DNA of 64,000 nucleotides from Massospora cicadina (GCA_022478985.1 JAKSZP010014856.1:19603-83602), one strand, 5' to 3'; shown: positions 1 through 11,689, counted from the stretch's first letter. The notes: generated by a model from the letters alone, not told the origin. A program made the numbers and translations.

Positions 1-158
1 CCTCAAATGGTAAAATCTAGAAATCAGCACTTAAATGGCCAAAAATATCAACTGATAAAAGATTAACTTATGCCAGGTCAAGGCATTCTTAAACCAGGGT
101 CCCAGCACTGACAAATCATTCAGTTATATACTGAAAGGAAACACCACTTCCAGGGTAC

Positions 159-1143
159 CAGTTGGGATTTTTTCCCACCTGTAGCCTCCTATATTACCTG
201 TGGATTGCTAAGGGATAATCCCTATGGTGAATGTATTACATAATGGTTGACCCCAATTTTGGGTTCGTAATGTTGGGGGAAATAAGGTAATTCACCAGTA
301 TTAAATCAATTGAGGATCAACTTAGGTGATTGCTTAAGATCTCGTTGGGCAGGGTTGCTGAAAAATGGGGCATCTGATAGTTGATCAATGATTAACAATC
401 ATTTATACCAATTGGGATTGGTTGGGTTTCATCACCACTAAATATAGATTTTAGGAACAAGTTGCGAGGCAAGTTATTTCACCTGCAACAAGCAAGTTAA
501 TCAATTGGTTCACAACCTTTCATATTGAGTAACAATTTCAATTATCTAAGCAGGTCACTTGCCAAATATGGTTGGTTGTTAGGATCAAGGTGGAAACGTT
601 ATGGATACATTTTCCGTCTCTGTTCATTTTAGGTCCTTAGGATGTCTGACAAGGGATCCTAACCTGATGTAGAAGATTATTGATGGTAAGATAATTAATG
701 AAAGTTCAACAGCAACAGCTAGCTTTTTCATGGCTGAGGAGCCAACTGAGGGTTGGGCGCCAAACTACCTCCATGATTCCCCTGATAATTCATATTAGTA
801 ATTTTCTTGAATTGGAAGATATATTTAGTTTAAATTATACTCATCTTCAGGAAATTATTGATGTTTGAAATAATTATGACTATTTTTGTCAGATAAAGAG
901 TAAGGATAGAGGATCCTTATAAGAGAAGCTGAATTTAGACAGGAATTTCTGCAGACACCAGGTCACAAGAGGAAAGGCTGTAAACTTCTTGTTCTGAGCA
1001 TGGTATAAGCTAGGAGGATAAGGAAGAAGTCCCTAAAATCAACTTCAAGATTATTTCATGGAGAAGTACAGGTCAAGCGTTGGATCATAACGAATTATCA
1101 ATTCAACTATGGATAATAGTCTTTATACTATTTTCAAATAATA
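159..1143 (+). repeat. LTR remnant, element C family
   Basis: This stretch matches, in opposite orientation, the two LTRs of the minus-strand element C1 (31003-32164 and 51514-52684). Shared landmarks are the start (GTTGGGATTTTTTCCC here, TGTTGTGATTTTTGCCC in C1), the ACCAATTGGGATTGGTTGGG segment near 408-428, and the stretch around AACTATGGATAATAG near 1103-1120. Similarity fades at about 1143, so roughly the last 100 bp of the LTR are missing. No second LTR or internal region is visible next to it, so it is a truncated or solo copy. Confidence 0.6.
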
Positions 1144-2090
1144 CCAGCCGCTATCAGACAACGCAAATCATGCACATATTGAATCTAAGCAGTTAAATTT
1201 TGGGGAAATATCATTCTTAATGATCATTGAAAGCCCTAGACTTTTAACAGTACCTAAACCCAATCTGAGATCCAAGCGGTTAAGAACATGGCAGCCCAAG
1301 CTGACAAAAATACATGGAACGGTGCAAGGAGCCATATTGAGTAATTTGGCAAGCAATCGACAGCAGCTAAACAGACTGCCAGACATCTAAGTAGTACTTG
1401 AAGGATGCTATCCAGAACCACTAACAGTTGGTGGAGGAAGGGGAGTGGCCAACCTGATTATGTTGATATACAAGACATTGATGATTTGCAAATGGAAGAT
1501 TTTGACCATCACTGAATATTTAAATATAGCTAATTGACATAGCAATATTAACTGAACTTAATAAAAATTAAACATTGCTCAAATAGGATTAAAATACAAA
1601 AGATTTTATCTAAGAGCATGAATTGACTTGATATGTAGACCAAACCACAAGGTGATAAAATTCCAAACTTACTGACTGATCAAGAGAGTAGATAGGTGCA
1701 CAAAGTAATTTGGGCCATATTATTATACTACAGAGAAGTATGGGTTTTTGGCAAGCCAGAGGCAAAAATATTGTAAAATGCCTTTGCACTCAAACATTCA
1801 AAGCACTCTAGAAACTGGCACTTTGGATGAAACTGAATAATATCGCCCTACACCAATGATCCGCCTGCCCAGACTAAGCAGAGTTATATATGTGTAGTAG
1901 GACACAAAGCAGGTATTCCAAGACTATTATCAAACTGGCCAAACAATGGCCCAATGTCACCACAGAAAAGGAAAAAGTTCTTGCATATATGACTATGACC
2001 CCGATGGTGGTTTCATAATAACATGAAACCAAAACCTTCCTCAGACCTTAGGCCAAGGAGTGGATACCATGTAACCTTACATAGTCACAG
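1144..2090. other. unassigned repeat-like sequence
   Basis: No coding frame of useful length and no clear boundary is seen here. It lies between an LTR remnant and an ORF1-like retroposon, so it may be the eroded 5' part of that retroposon, but I found no convincing match. Confidence 0.3.
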
Positions 2091-2591
2091 CTATGGCTGA
2101 TGCAGCGCCCGCAGCTGCAAATCAGGCCCCTCCTCAGTCCAGTGCCACATGCGCTTCACCCAATCAGGAAACAGCTTGGATAACGGTTTAATCTCAAGTT
2201 ATTTCTAAATTGACAGCCACATCCCATAAATTCACCAACCCCAATTTCCAATATGACTTGAATCCATGGACTCCATTGGATGGAACCAATGAAATGGGCA
2301 ATGTAAAAAGAGACCCAGATACCCAAATCAAAGAATTTATACAGGTACAACTCCCCATTCAGATCCCTCAGCAATTTTACGCCTTCTGATCTAAAGCAGC
2401 TGTGTTCCACTCTGACTACCAGCTTGCTGTTGCTGCAGCTGAAATCCGTTATAACAAAGACATCCATGAGGCAACCAACTCATTAGCAGCGATACTTACA
2501 AGGGCCTCCCTTATCCCATTCTTGCTCCAATTTAAACTTGCAGGGAAGACTTAACGTCCTATAACTATACAAACAAGCAAATGCCGCCATC
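2091..2591 (+). pseudogene. LINE ORF1-like retroposon, left half
   Basis: Reading the plus strand gives a broken protein with the order NPW-x-PLDG, GNV, SDYQLAVAAAE. This parallels NPWDPLAEVDESGNV and SDHQLALAAVA in the better copies at 39677-40589 and 56427-58330. It contains several stops. Element A1 inserted at 2592, and the reading resumes at 8965. The function is inferred only from resemblance to the ORF1 protein (an RNA-binding Gag-like protein) of the LINEs in this window. Confidence 0.6.
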
Positions 2592-2810
2592 TGTAATGGT
2601 TGGATGACATATAATAGGAACTGATGCCAGAGATAGGGCTGGGCGACAGGAGGCCCAGAAGGTGAAACTTCAGGCTCTTCCTGACCTGAAACACACCTTA
2701 GATCAACGCTGGGTGCAAGCCAAGCATGCCTAGGTTGATACTAATGGGGTGCAAAATTCCCAGCCTCTTGTCTCGGCCCAGGCACTGAAACAAACGATTT
2801 ATGTTTTAAT

Positions 2811-2861
2811 GGAGATGGTTCAATTTGCTTGGTTGGAGAGCAAGGGTTCGAGTCCCGCTCC
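2811..2861 (+). promoter_or_regulatory. tRNA-like segment (A-box and B-box) inside the LTR
   Basis: The segment starts GGAG and ends CTCCA. It has a D-arm-like stretch TTGGTTGGAGAGC and a T-arm-like stem GGGTTCGAGTCCC containing GGTTCGAGTCC, a good RNA polymerase III B-box. It looks like a tRNA without an anticodon arm. The 3' LTR copy (8291-8342) keeps GGTTCAAGTCC. In A2 the matching place (45923-45936) has become the palindrome GGGTTTCGAAACCC. Whether it drives transcription is unknown. Confidence 0.5.
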
Positions 2862-3018
2862 AGCTATAAAATTTTAAGCTCAAGTAAATTATGGCTTCAA
2901 TCAATTACTCGAGTGAAGGCACTTTCAGTGTAGTTTACTAAAACGGATGGAAGCGTCTGTTTATTGGAGCATCAAGGCTTGGGCGCACTTCCGCAGAACC
3001 TGAATTTCCCAAGCCCGC

Positions 3019-3027
3019 TTTAAATAT
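3019..3027 (+). promoter_or_regulatory. TATA-like box of A1 5' LTR
   Basis: TTTAAATAT lies 31 bp upstream of GTTGGTCAA (3050-3058), the LTR segment complementary to the primer site. This is the distance expected between a TATA box and a transcription start. A2 has TTAATTAT at 41011-41018 with the same spacing. Confidence 0.5.
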
Positions 3028-3487
3028 GTTTTTGCGACCAACATTCCTTGTTGGTCAAATTTCTTTAATAAATTTCCCCATTATTTTACGTTTTTTTACA
3101 ATGATTCCTTGGGCGAACATGGTGGTGAACCTCTTCAGGGAGGTCTCCAACTATGTGGGCCACTACCTATTATCACCATTTACACACATCCCAGGTGCTT
3201 TCTTGGGCCGTTTAGGTCCCCTCCAGACCAATACACCTAAGACTACTCGCGCCAGGATACCCTCAAATATGAAGGCCCCATTGGTGTCTACTCAAGTTGG
3301 GAGTTTTCTTACTTACCTGTTCTCATATGTGGTGTTTTACACCCTTGCCTGGGTTACCTTCTGCTCAAGCACCATTCTTGGTGCCCCATTTCCATTCTCT
3401 TAATGGCTAGTTCCCTAGAAATGTGGGTTCACGTCCCACATCACCTTTCTGGGAACAAGAGAGTTACAGACACTCTCTTGATATTAG

Positions 3488-3496
3488 TTGACCAAC
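3488..3496 (+). other. primer-binding site of A1, self-complementary type
   Basis: TTGACCAAC begins four bases after the 5' LTR. It is the exact reverse complement of GTTGGTCAA at 3050-3058 in the LTR. No TGG-starting tRNA-type primer site is present at this place. This arrangement resembles Tf1, where the first 11 nt of the mRNA prime reverse transcription. Confidence 0.55.
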
Positions 3497-4122
3497 CGTT
3501 TTATTATACAAGCATACAAAATATCCGTGTGGGACTTTCAATATTAGTAAATTGGGTGTGTTGCCATTTATTACTGCCACGATGGTGCCACCACCGTTTT
3601 CTCATTATGTTTTGTATTAATACGTCTCAGCGTTATTTTTGCAACTACCAATTAGGAAGTGTCCACCCTTCCTGCTCACACCTGGTGGTCTTGGACTTTT
3701 TGCAATTATCTTGTCAAAACTCTTTTGGATAGTTTCCCCGCCCCAACCCAGAAGGGGCTAGGTAATCTGGCCATCATCGGATCAAAACATATAAATATGG
3801 GAACCAAAAAGTCACGCGCGCTTCTTAAAATGAGGGAATCTTATCCTTCTAATCCTTTGACTCCTTCTAAATTCAGAACTGTACAGGGGTCTAGCCTGAG
3901 AAGAGAAGTAAAGGTTTCAGATGATTCTGCCATGATGATGTCACTCATGGTCATCTCTATAAATATCGCGTCCTTGACTAGTGATCTTTCCTTGAATCAT
4001 GAGATGCTTCCCACTGATTTCCTCCCCATCTCGGTGGAAATTGGGAACATTGGAGGGTCTGAACCTGAATTTAACAAAAAAAGGCTTCCCGTTATCATTT
4101 TTCTCCCCAACACGTTTCTGAG

Positions 4123-4506
4123 GTGCATGCTGAGGCATTGATTCAGGGCTTGGGGGTGATGGCCCTGGATAGCGATGCACACCAAACCCTTGGAATAAGT
4201 GTGGGTTTGTTAGAACCAGAAAACGCGTTTTATAATGAAAGCAAAATATCACAAAACGAGCCATTTATATTTTCATATGGTCTGGATGAGGATTCTATTT
4301 CTGTATATCAGATCACTCCTGAGAACCCTCGTTTGACCCCTACCATGATTAGGGGTTCTCAGGAAGTGGAAAAAGAACTATTTTATAAATATAAAGATGT
4401 ATATGCACCTGCAGAAGGTGTGGTGGGATATGTGGCCTCAGTAGTAAGAGTGGCCCACTATCCCTCCCCTTCTATGATTCCAAAACATACCCTGATGGCT
4501 TGTTGA
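4123..4506 (+). pseudogene. leader region before protease of A1 (Gag position)
   Basis: The 127-codon frame lies where Gag is expected, and part of it (YGLDE, VYQITPENP, YAPAEG, VGYVASV) is conserved in A2 at 41727-42100. No capsid signature and no CCHC zinc knuckle can be seen, although Tf1-type Gag also lacks a zinc knuckle. A TGA at 4504 separates it from the protease frame, which continues in the same phase. An upstream piece near 3640-3720 (HPSC, LV-LD) also has a counterpart in A2. The function is not established; it may be a reduced or diverged Gag. Confidence 0.5.
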
Positions 4507-4533
4507 GACCTGGAGGAAGAATTTTCGGGTGAA

Positions 4534-6783
4534 GTGATGGCGTTTTCTGCATTGGATAAATCCCATTCTGGATACTTCTTGTTGACTGCTACTCTTACTT
4601 CCTCTTATGGAAAGTTCAGCACAACTATTTTGGTGGATACTGGTGCCTCAAATAATTTTATTGACCAAAACCTCGCTGACTACCTTGAGTTGAGTTACTC
4701 ACCTGGTGGTATGGTTAGAGGTGGGGCTTCTCAAGGTATCCCCACACTGAACGTCAGAGAGTCAGTCAATTTTCAGGTAGGTTCTTATCTATTGTCTGAT
4801 CAGTTTCAAGCTATCAGAAACCTCTTGTTTCCCATCATTTTGGGTGTTGAGTGGTGGCGGAAGTTTGACGTCAAAACTAATTTGAAAGAAAACACTTTAT
4901 CCTTGTCTTTGACAAACGGTCACCAGTTGATTGTTCCTTTGTCTGAGGATAACGTCCAAGGCAAATTACCCCATTGGCCCAATGTTCCCAGTCCGTATCT
5001 TGCCCCTTTGCTGAAGCCCACTGTGGGACTTTCCTTACCTTCTTGTTTGGAGGAGTTGGCATCTTCTTTTGATGCAGCTTCAGCTAGTATGCTACCAGAA
5101 CATTCTGAGTTTGATTGTGAATTTAAACTTACTGTGGATCTGGTGCATATTTCTTCCCCCATATACCCATTGACTGTCCGGGAGGAAGAGGTTTTAGATG
5201 TATGGGTTAAGGAGCAGTTGGCCAAAGGTGCCATCTTTCAGCGTACCTCCCCTGTTTGCTCCCCACTTCTCTTTGTGGAGAAGGCTGATGGAACTTTATG
5301 TCCGTGTGTCAATTATGGAAACTTAAACAATGTGACTGTACCTGACCTCCATCCCATCCCTTTGGATTCCCAGATTGCACGCTATGTGGAGAAGGCGAAG
5401 GTCTTCTCCAAGCTGGACTGCCTCAATGCGTTCAATCAAATCTGGATAAAGAAGGGCCAGGAATGGTTAACTGCATTCTGCACCAGAAAAGGAATTTTCC
5501 AGTTCTGGGTTATGCCCTTTGGGCTTAAGAATGCCCCTGCCATCTTTCAACGCCGCATTGATGCTGCGTTGGGAGACTTGTTGGGGGTATGTGCAGTTGC
5601 CTACATGGATGACATTCTGGTGTTTTCCCCCAATCATGAGTCACATGCAGTACACCTTTGACAAGTAGTGGAGAGATTGAGGGCCGCTTGCCTTACCCTC
5701 AAGATTAGTAAATGCGAATTCTTCAAGTCCCAGGTTACTTTTCTGGGCAACGTCGTTTTTGACCAGGGCCATATGATAACTCCAGACAAGGAGAAGGCTA
5801 TTCGTGAGTGGCCTACCCCCACCTCTGTCAAGGAATTGAGGAGCTTTTTGGGGACGTGTACGTTCCTCAAGAAGTTCACACCCAGTCTCTCCGAGGTGGC
5901 AGCCCCCTTATATAAGGCCAGCGGTGCCAAGGTGCTTCAGTGGTCCCCCATTTTGGAGGATGCTTTTCAAGCGGTGAAGTGCACCTTGTTATCCACATCC
6001 ATCCTTCGCCATGTTGACCCTGCAAAGGAGTTCATTGTGTCCTCAGATGCTTCCAACTTCGCCATTGCGGCTGCCCTGTTACAGGTGGGTGAAGATGGGT
6101 CTGAGCATCCCGTGGGATATTTTTCTAGGAAAATGTCTCTGCATGAGTTAAATTACGCCGTATATGACAAGGAGTTATTAGCAGTGGTGGAGGCGCTGAT
6201 TTACTGGCGTCACCACTTACATGGCTCTTCCCAACCATTCTGGGTACGCACAGACCACCGAGCCCTGTTGTACTACTGGGCTCCACATGTTCTAACACCA
6301 CGTCAGACCCGTTGGCATGAGACCCTTGCCCTATTTACATTTTCCTATGAGTTCACCAAGGGCAAGGAGAATGGTTTGGCGGATGCTTTGAGCTGCAACC
6401 CTGCTTTGGCTCCCAATCCAAAGGAGGTAGAGATTCACAACACCTGGTTGATGATTCCACCGAGTATGATTCTGCCTCAACTTCCTAAGTCCACGGTACA
6501 GATGCCAGCGCTCATGCCTTTGGAAAATGCAGCAGAATATAGCATGTTTAGGAAGGTAGTTCTTTCTCAGCTGTTATCAGCCAAATATGCTGTTGTTCTC
6601 GCTAAGAGCGCCCTGAATCAGGAGGACTTATCCAGGGGTTATCACATGAAGGATGAGATGGTGTGGTTTCAGGGGCGCCTATGGGTTCCTGCTGGACCAC
6701 TGCGCCTGGAGATCATCCAGGACCATCATGACGGAATCACCGTTGGTCATCCTGGAAAAGCAAAGACCTTGGAGTTGATTTGA
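4534..6783 (+). pseudogene. A1 pol: retropepsin, reverse transcriptase, RNase H
   Basis: The retropepsin active site VDTGAS is at 4632-4649 and is followed by IILGVEWW. RT motifs follow: LRPC-type CPCVNYG, FSKLDCLNAFNQI, VMPFGLKNAPAIFQ, and the catalytic YMDD at 5602-5613. RNase H shows SSDAS, YDKELLAVVEA and RTDHRAL. The protein would act in a virus-like particle to cleave the polyprotein and copy the RNA. An in-frame TGA at 5659-5661 replaces a tryptophan codon (TGG in A2). A second TGA at 6781-6783 replaces CGG of A2 and ends the segment inside the integrase zinc domain. Without these two changes the frame is open. Confidence 0.93.
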
Positions 6784-6880
6784 TGCACTTACAATTGGAA
6801 GGGCTTGCCTGTTCAGGTAGGGCGGTACTGTAAAGAGTGCCTGATCTGCAATCAAATGAAACCCAATCGGCAACCTTTTA

Positions 6881-8086
6881 GTGGGGTTGTTGGTACCAGT
6901 ACAAAAGGCTGAAGGATCTTGGACTTCCTTATCAGTTGATTTCATTGTGGAGTTACCCGTTTCAGATGGGTATGATGCAATCATGGTGGTGGTGGACCGC
7001 TTTACAAAGTTAGCCCACTTTATTCCTTGCAGAACAACTATAACTGCCGCTGAAATGGCCAAACTCTTCGTTGCCCATGTATTTGCGCTTCATGGGGTTC
7101 CTCAAGAAATCATTAGTGACCGGGGACCCCAGTTCACCTCCGTCTTTTGGGAAGAGTTGTGTAAAACTCTCCAGATTTGCCCCTGCCGTTCAACTGCTTA
7201 TCACCCCCAATCAGATGGGCAGACTGAGCGAGTGAACCAGTGCTTGGAACAATTTCTGCGTTGTTACACCACCGCAGACCATTCAGATTGGGTTCCTCAC
7301 CTTCCCATGGCCCAGTTTAGTTACAACACTTTGCATTCATCAATCAGTTGTTCACCTTTTTTCACTAACCACGGCTTTAACTCTGCTTTTAACATGGAGC
7401 CCGGCTGTGGTTCCAAAGTGGAAGCAGTGCTGGACTTTGCTAAGACTCTCAAGAAGGTCCATCAAGGTGTGTCCACAAGTTTGGAGGTGGCTATGCTGGT
7501 TTATAAGAAGAATGCCAATGGAAAGCGCCGAGTGGGTCCAGCATACAAGGAAGGGGATCTCGTGATGCTTGATGCTCGCAACATCCCTATCAAGCAGCCA
7601 TGCAAAAAACTGGGTCCAAAGAGGATTGGTCCTTACCGTGTAGTTAGAAAGGTGGGACATGCCTCATACCAGTTGGATCTTCCCTCCGCGTTTTGGATCT
7701 TCTCCATCTTTCATGAAAAAAAGTTGACCCTGTTTGAGGGTCCTCCTCCTGTGACCCCTGAGGCTTATCTTGTGGATGGGGCACCAGAATGGGAAGTTGA
7801 GGATATAGTAGCCTCCCGCCGGGTTAAGCGACGCCTTGAGTACTTGGTATCTTGGAAGGGCTTTGACGCAGCAGAGAAAAGTTGGGTGCCAGCACGGGAT
7901 TGTGTACATGCCCAAGACCTGATTGAATCATTTCATAATTGTTTCCCTGAGGCTGCAGGATCTCAGCCTAAGACAGCCGTTGCTGCTATGAAGTTGCCGC
8001 TAGCACATAAAAACTTCTCCTTAGCAAACGCCCTGGAGGGGGGTGGAGCCCAAGAAGGAGGAGAGGTTAATGTCATGGTTGGATGA
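6881..8086 (+). pseudogene. A1 integrase core and chromodomain
   Basis: The catalytic triad is visible: Asp at 6938 (SVDFIVE), Asp at 7118 (SDRGPQF) and Glu at 7226 (GQTER), with exactly 35 residues between the last two. A GPYRVV-type C-terminal domain follows near 7630. Then comes a chromodomain at about 7786-7905 (EDIVASRR, YLVSWKGF, SWVP), which in chromoviruses directs insertion to modified histones. The upstream zinc-binding part (about 6720-6860, KECLICNQMK) lies one frame off. The frame reads past the polypurine tract into the 3' LTR. Confidence 0.92.
8052..8066 (+). other. polypurine tract of A1
   Basis: AAGAAGGAGGAGAGG lies four bases before the 3' LTR, the expected primer for plus-strand DNA synthesis. 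A2 has GGGAGGAGAGGG at the same place (45657-45669). Confidence 0.8.
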
Positions 8087-8964
8087 CATTATAGTAGGAA
8101 CTGATGCCAGAGATTCGGCTGGGCGACAGGAGGCCCAGAAGGTGAAACTTCAGGCTCTTCCTGACCTGAAACACACCTTAGATCAACACTGGGTGCAAGC
8201 CAAGCATGCCCAGGTTGATACTAATGGGGTGCAAAACGCCCAGCCCCTTGTCTCGGCCCAGGCACTGAAATGAACAATTTATGTTCTAAATGATGATGGT
8301 TTGATTCGCTTGGTTGGAGAGCAAGGGTTCAAGTCCCGCTCCAGCTATGAAATTTTAAGCTCAGATAAAATAAGGCTTCAATCAATTACTTGAGTGAAGG
8401 CATTTTTGGTGTATTTTACTAAAATGGACAGAAGCGTCTATTTATTGGAGCGTTAAGGCTTGGGCGCACTTCCTCAGAACCTGATTTCCCCAGCTCACTT
8501 TAAATATGTTTTTGTGACCAACATTCCTTGCTGGTCGACTTTCCTTAATAAATTTCCCCGTTATTTTACGTTTTTTTACAATGGTTCCTTGGGCGAACAT
8601 GGTGGTGAACCTCTTCAGGGAGGTCTCCAACTATGTGGGCCACTACCTATTATCACCATTTACAAATATCCCAGGTGCTTTCTTGGGCCGTTTAGGTCCC
8701 CTCCAGACCAATAAACCCAAGACTACTCGCACCAGGATACTCTCAAATATGAAGGCCCCATTGGTGTCTACTCAAGTTGGGAGTTTTCTTACTTACCTGT
8801 TCTCATATGTGGTGTTTTACACCCTCGCCTGGGTTGCCTTCTGCTCAAGCGCCATTCTAGGTGCCCCATTTCCCATTCTCTTAATAGCTAGTTCCCTAGC
8901 AATGTGGGTTCGCGTCCCACATCACCTTGCTGGGAACAAGAGAGTTACAGACACTGTCTTGACA
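8071..8964 (+). repeat. 3' LTR of A1
   Basis: The 894-bp partner of the 5' LTR starts TGTCATGG, ends TTGACA and is followed directly by the target duplication CCATC (8965-8969). Confidence 0.93.
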
Positions 8965-9442
8965 CCATCCATAAAGTTGATTCTGCTTAGCAGGCCAAGA
9001 CAAAAACCACCCGTGCCACTGCATCTGTATTGTCCTAGCATCCTTCCATCCTCCCTCATGTGAAAGACTATTTTTTCAACTACCTAGGTGCATTATTTGA
9101 TTCGAGCAATTTTGACAACCAGCTGGCCATCATTCAACTCTCTCCCCATGTCACTGATCACCCCACACCATTGCTCTCAACCTTGGCCTGCAAACTTGTC
9201 TTCATTATGGAATCTAATACTGAAGATAAGCCATCTGATACCCCTTACCTTTTGGCCATGAAGGGATGAGCGACTTTTTGCTGTCCCACCTAGTTGGTTG
9301 TATCCTTGTTCAGTTGTGTTTACCCTGCTCTTTTTTGCACGCTTAATCATTCTTTTCTGAGTTAGTCATTTTATTCATTTTTAGCTCATCAAGCTTTAGT
9401 AATGTCAGTCCCCTGGTCGGCTTACCTTGATTAAATAAAAAT
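8965..9442 (+). pseudogene. LINE ORF1-like retroposon, right half and 3' tail
   Basis: This continues the retroposon interrupted at 2591. The last 69 codons (9060-9269; YFFNYLG, DHPTPLLSTLA, then a stop) parallel YFTDLHPHYADAPTPWLSAL of the copy at 56427-58330. The 3' end at about 9410-9442 (CCCCTGGTCGGCTTACCTTG, then AT-rich) is the tail shared with the other ORF1 copies and the LINE at 18505-23761. Confidence 0.65.
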
Positions 9443-10359
9443 TCATAGTCGTGGATATGAAGCGCCAACATCAGGATTTGGACATTGCCATAGGGAAGCA
9501 TGATGGCGAGAAGCTGACAAGCAACCTGAAGTGGACGACAAGCCCTTCATGAATCCCAATCCTGAAGACCATAAGATGGGTGAGGGAATGAGTCCTGACC
9601 CAGTTGCGCCCTGACTGTCCCAGTTAGAATTGACTATTGTGAGGAGGAACGATGGCAGAAGGTGGGCACCAAAAATCACCCAAAAAATAAGTCCAACACA
9701 GGATTTGAATAAATTGACAGCCAGGCCTGACAAGCTGAAATCAAACAAAAATCAATACAGAAATCGTTGGTGAATAAACCAAATGATGCTACTAAAACAC
9801 CCACTAAATTGACGAATTTGGAAAAGTCAGCCAATTGACCCCAACGAGAAGCATTCATTTGGGTGAAAAAGCTAACAACAGGGCTCGAAACTGATCATCA
9901 GGTGAGTTGACATCCTCTGCACCACCATATGGGACAAAGGTGACCCCAGAACTGTTGTTAAAACTGTCCTTATTGTATATCTTTAGGATACTGGGATGGA
10001 AACGGAATTTATGGTGCACAAAATGACCAGCAGTATACCTGTGCCAACCAACTATCCATAAGCCAAATACTAACCCACAACCATCCTTGGTGACACCAGA
10101 TGTCAATAACCTCACATAAGTTTGAAATTCTATACACAACCTGGACAATTGTACTAAGCCTTATACCCTTGGATCAGGCAGCCACAAATGAAGATAGCTA
10201 CCATAAATACTTGGAGGATGGTGAGCATGCAAATAAGAGAAGAAAGCTACACCATTTTAAAACAAAAAATATTATAAACTTGATTTTAATTTACAAAACC
10301 TAAGCAGGCAGCCTAAAGGAGATAGTGCCAAACTCAAACTGCGATGCAATGAACCACCT

Positions 10360-10900
10360 GTGTTCCCACCAAATAGGTTGTCAAGCCCTCTGGATGGATC
10401 ATGTGGCGATCGTTGCATTAAACAAGACCATTTACCTGTTATTCATGAAAAAATCCACGCCACAAAAATCCTAGTAGCAACTGTTACAAATAGAGAAACT
10501 GGAAGAAGCCTCCATGTGGTAACTGTTTACGCCACGCTGAAGCCCCATAAAAACAATTTTTTGAAATTCTTATTGGGACACAAAGTGTGGTGACCACATT
10601 GATTGCATGAGCCTAAAACTGTTGGATGATTGCAAGTCAGGATACATTCTTAATATACAAAAGTCTTAAGAGCAAGGCCAATGATAAGCTATATTACCTG
10701 GTCAAATTTGGAGTGCCTAATGAATTATTAGGTGGAGGACAACCCTGCTAACCTTACAAGGTGGTTGTATGACTCTACCAGTGCACCGCAGATAGGCTCA
10801 CTCTTGGACTATATATTTGTGTTGTCTGACCTCAAACTGTTGACATCTAACAGCGAGGTTAGCATAAATGCTTAGAGCTTTTCTATGCTTATCTGCTTGT
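10360..10900 (+). pseudogene. LINE endonuclease fragment
   Basis: Near 10448-10575 the frame reads a piece like the AP-endonuclease core (GRSLHVVTVYAT). At about 10803-10845 LDYIFVLSDLKLL resembles the RIDYIFVS motif near the end of LINE endonucleases. These enzymes nick target DNA to start target-primed reverse transcription. Stops and shifts separate the pieces, and no catalytic set can be confirmed. Confidence 0.5.
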
Positions 10901-11689
10901 TTATTAATATGGATAAACCCCCAAAGAACCTAAAATGATAGTTGGCACCAGCCACACTGAAGGGACGGTGAGTGACACCAGACAATTGAAACTGGAATTA
11001 ATCAACTGGTCGCATATCTGGATCGCTATATTAAAGATAGATCCTTTGACAAATTGGGTCTGAACCAAAAAGAGTAAAATACAATAGTATGAAGTTTAAG
11101 AAAGCAAAAACCTACAAATGAACTGCTGCCATGAACATCTTAATGAGCACTTAAAGTTTAAAATTTTCTAGTTGGATAGCTAAGAATGGTGGAGTTAATA
11201 CCAAATGACTTACAAGAAAAATTGGGAATTAATGTCAAACAGGACTCAGAGCGTCAGGTCAATACTACCTACCAATATCAGAGCTTAGTTGGGACAATGA
11301 CTAAGGAGGGCCTGGAGCACATCAAGAAATTTCAAACCAAAGCCAGGTATGAGAGGTAGAGACTCTGATGGGGAAATGACAATAAACCCAGAATTAGCAA
11401 AGCGCAAAATGGAAAATTTCATGGAAAACTATTCTAACAACATGAGACAGGCAAAATGGCAATAAAAGCCCTATATGAATTGGCCAAGCCAACACTCAGG
11501 ACTGCTCACTAGAAGATGTAACTAATTTATCTGCCAAAATTTTAAATCTCTGAAGCCAAACGATCTCAAAAAGGGATTGCTGAAGAAATACTTACTGGTC
11601 CCTAACAACATGTGCGCAGAAATCTACAACGCCTTCCATGACCGCATTTTGATGGAGCTTGTTACCCTCTTCAACTATTGCCTGCAAAC

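Larger units (their letters stand above)
2592..3483 (+). repeat. 5' LTR of A1
   Basis: This 892-bp LTR begins TGTAATGG and ends TTGATA (the expected CA is mutated). It pairs with the 894-bp 3' LTR at 8071-8964, which begins TGTCATGG and ends TTGACA. The copies differ by scattered single bases. A tRNA-like segment lies at 2811-2861 and a TATA-like box at 3019-3027. Confidence 0.93.
2592..8964 (+). mobile_element. Ty3/Gypsy chromodomain retrotransposon A1 (complete, defective)
   Basis: This is a full-length element with LTRs 2592-3483 and 8071-8964 and a perfect 5-bp target duplication CCATC at 2587-2591 and 8965-8969. The internal region encodes, in order, a short conserved leader, retropepsin, RT, RNase H, zinc-binding integrase, DD35E core and chromodomain, which is the Ty3/Gypsy order. 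A polypurine tract precedes the 3' LTR. The primer site is complementary to the LTR near the predicted mRNA start, as in Tf1. Pol is broken by TGA at 4504, 5659 and 6781 and by a one-base shift near 6880. It is inserted inside an ORF1 retroposon. A2 (34407-46510) is the same family. Confidence 0.95.

Noticed and set aside
2844..2861. A genuine tRNA gene
   Set aside because: There is no anticodon arm and it lies in both LTRs of A1; tRNA-like only.
4504..6783. TGA as a tryptophan codon, since all in-frame stops in A1 pol are TGA
   Set aside because: Only one of the sites matches TGG in A2, another matches CGG, and other elements use TAA and TAG stops too. Simple decay explains it.
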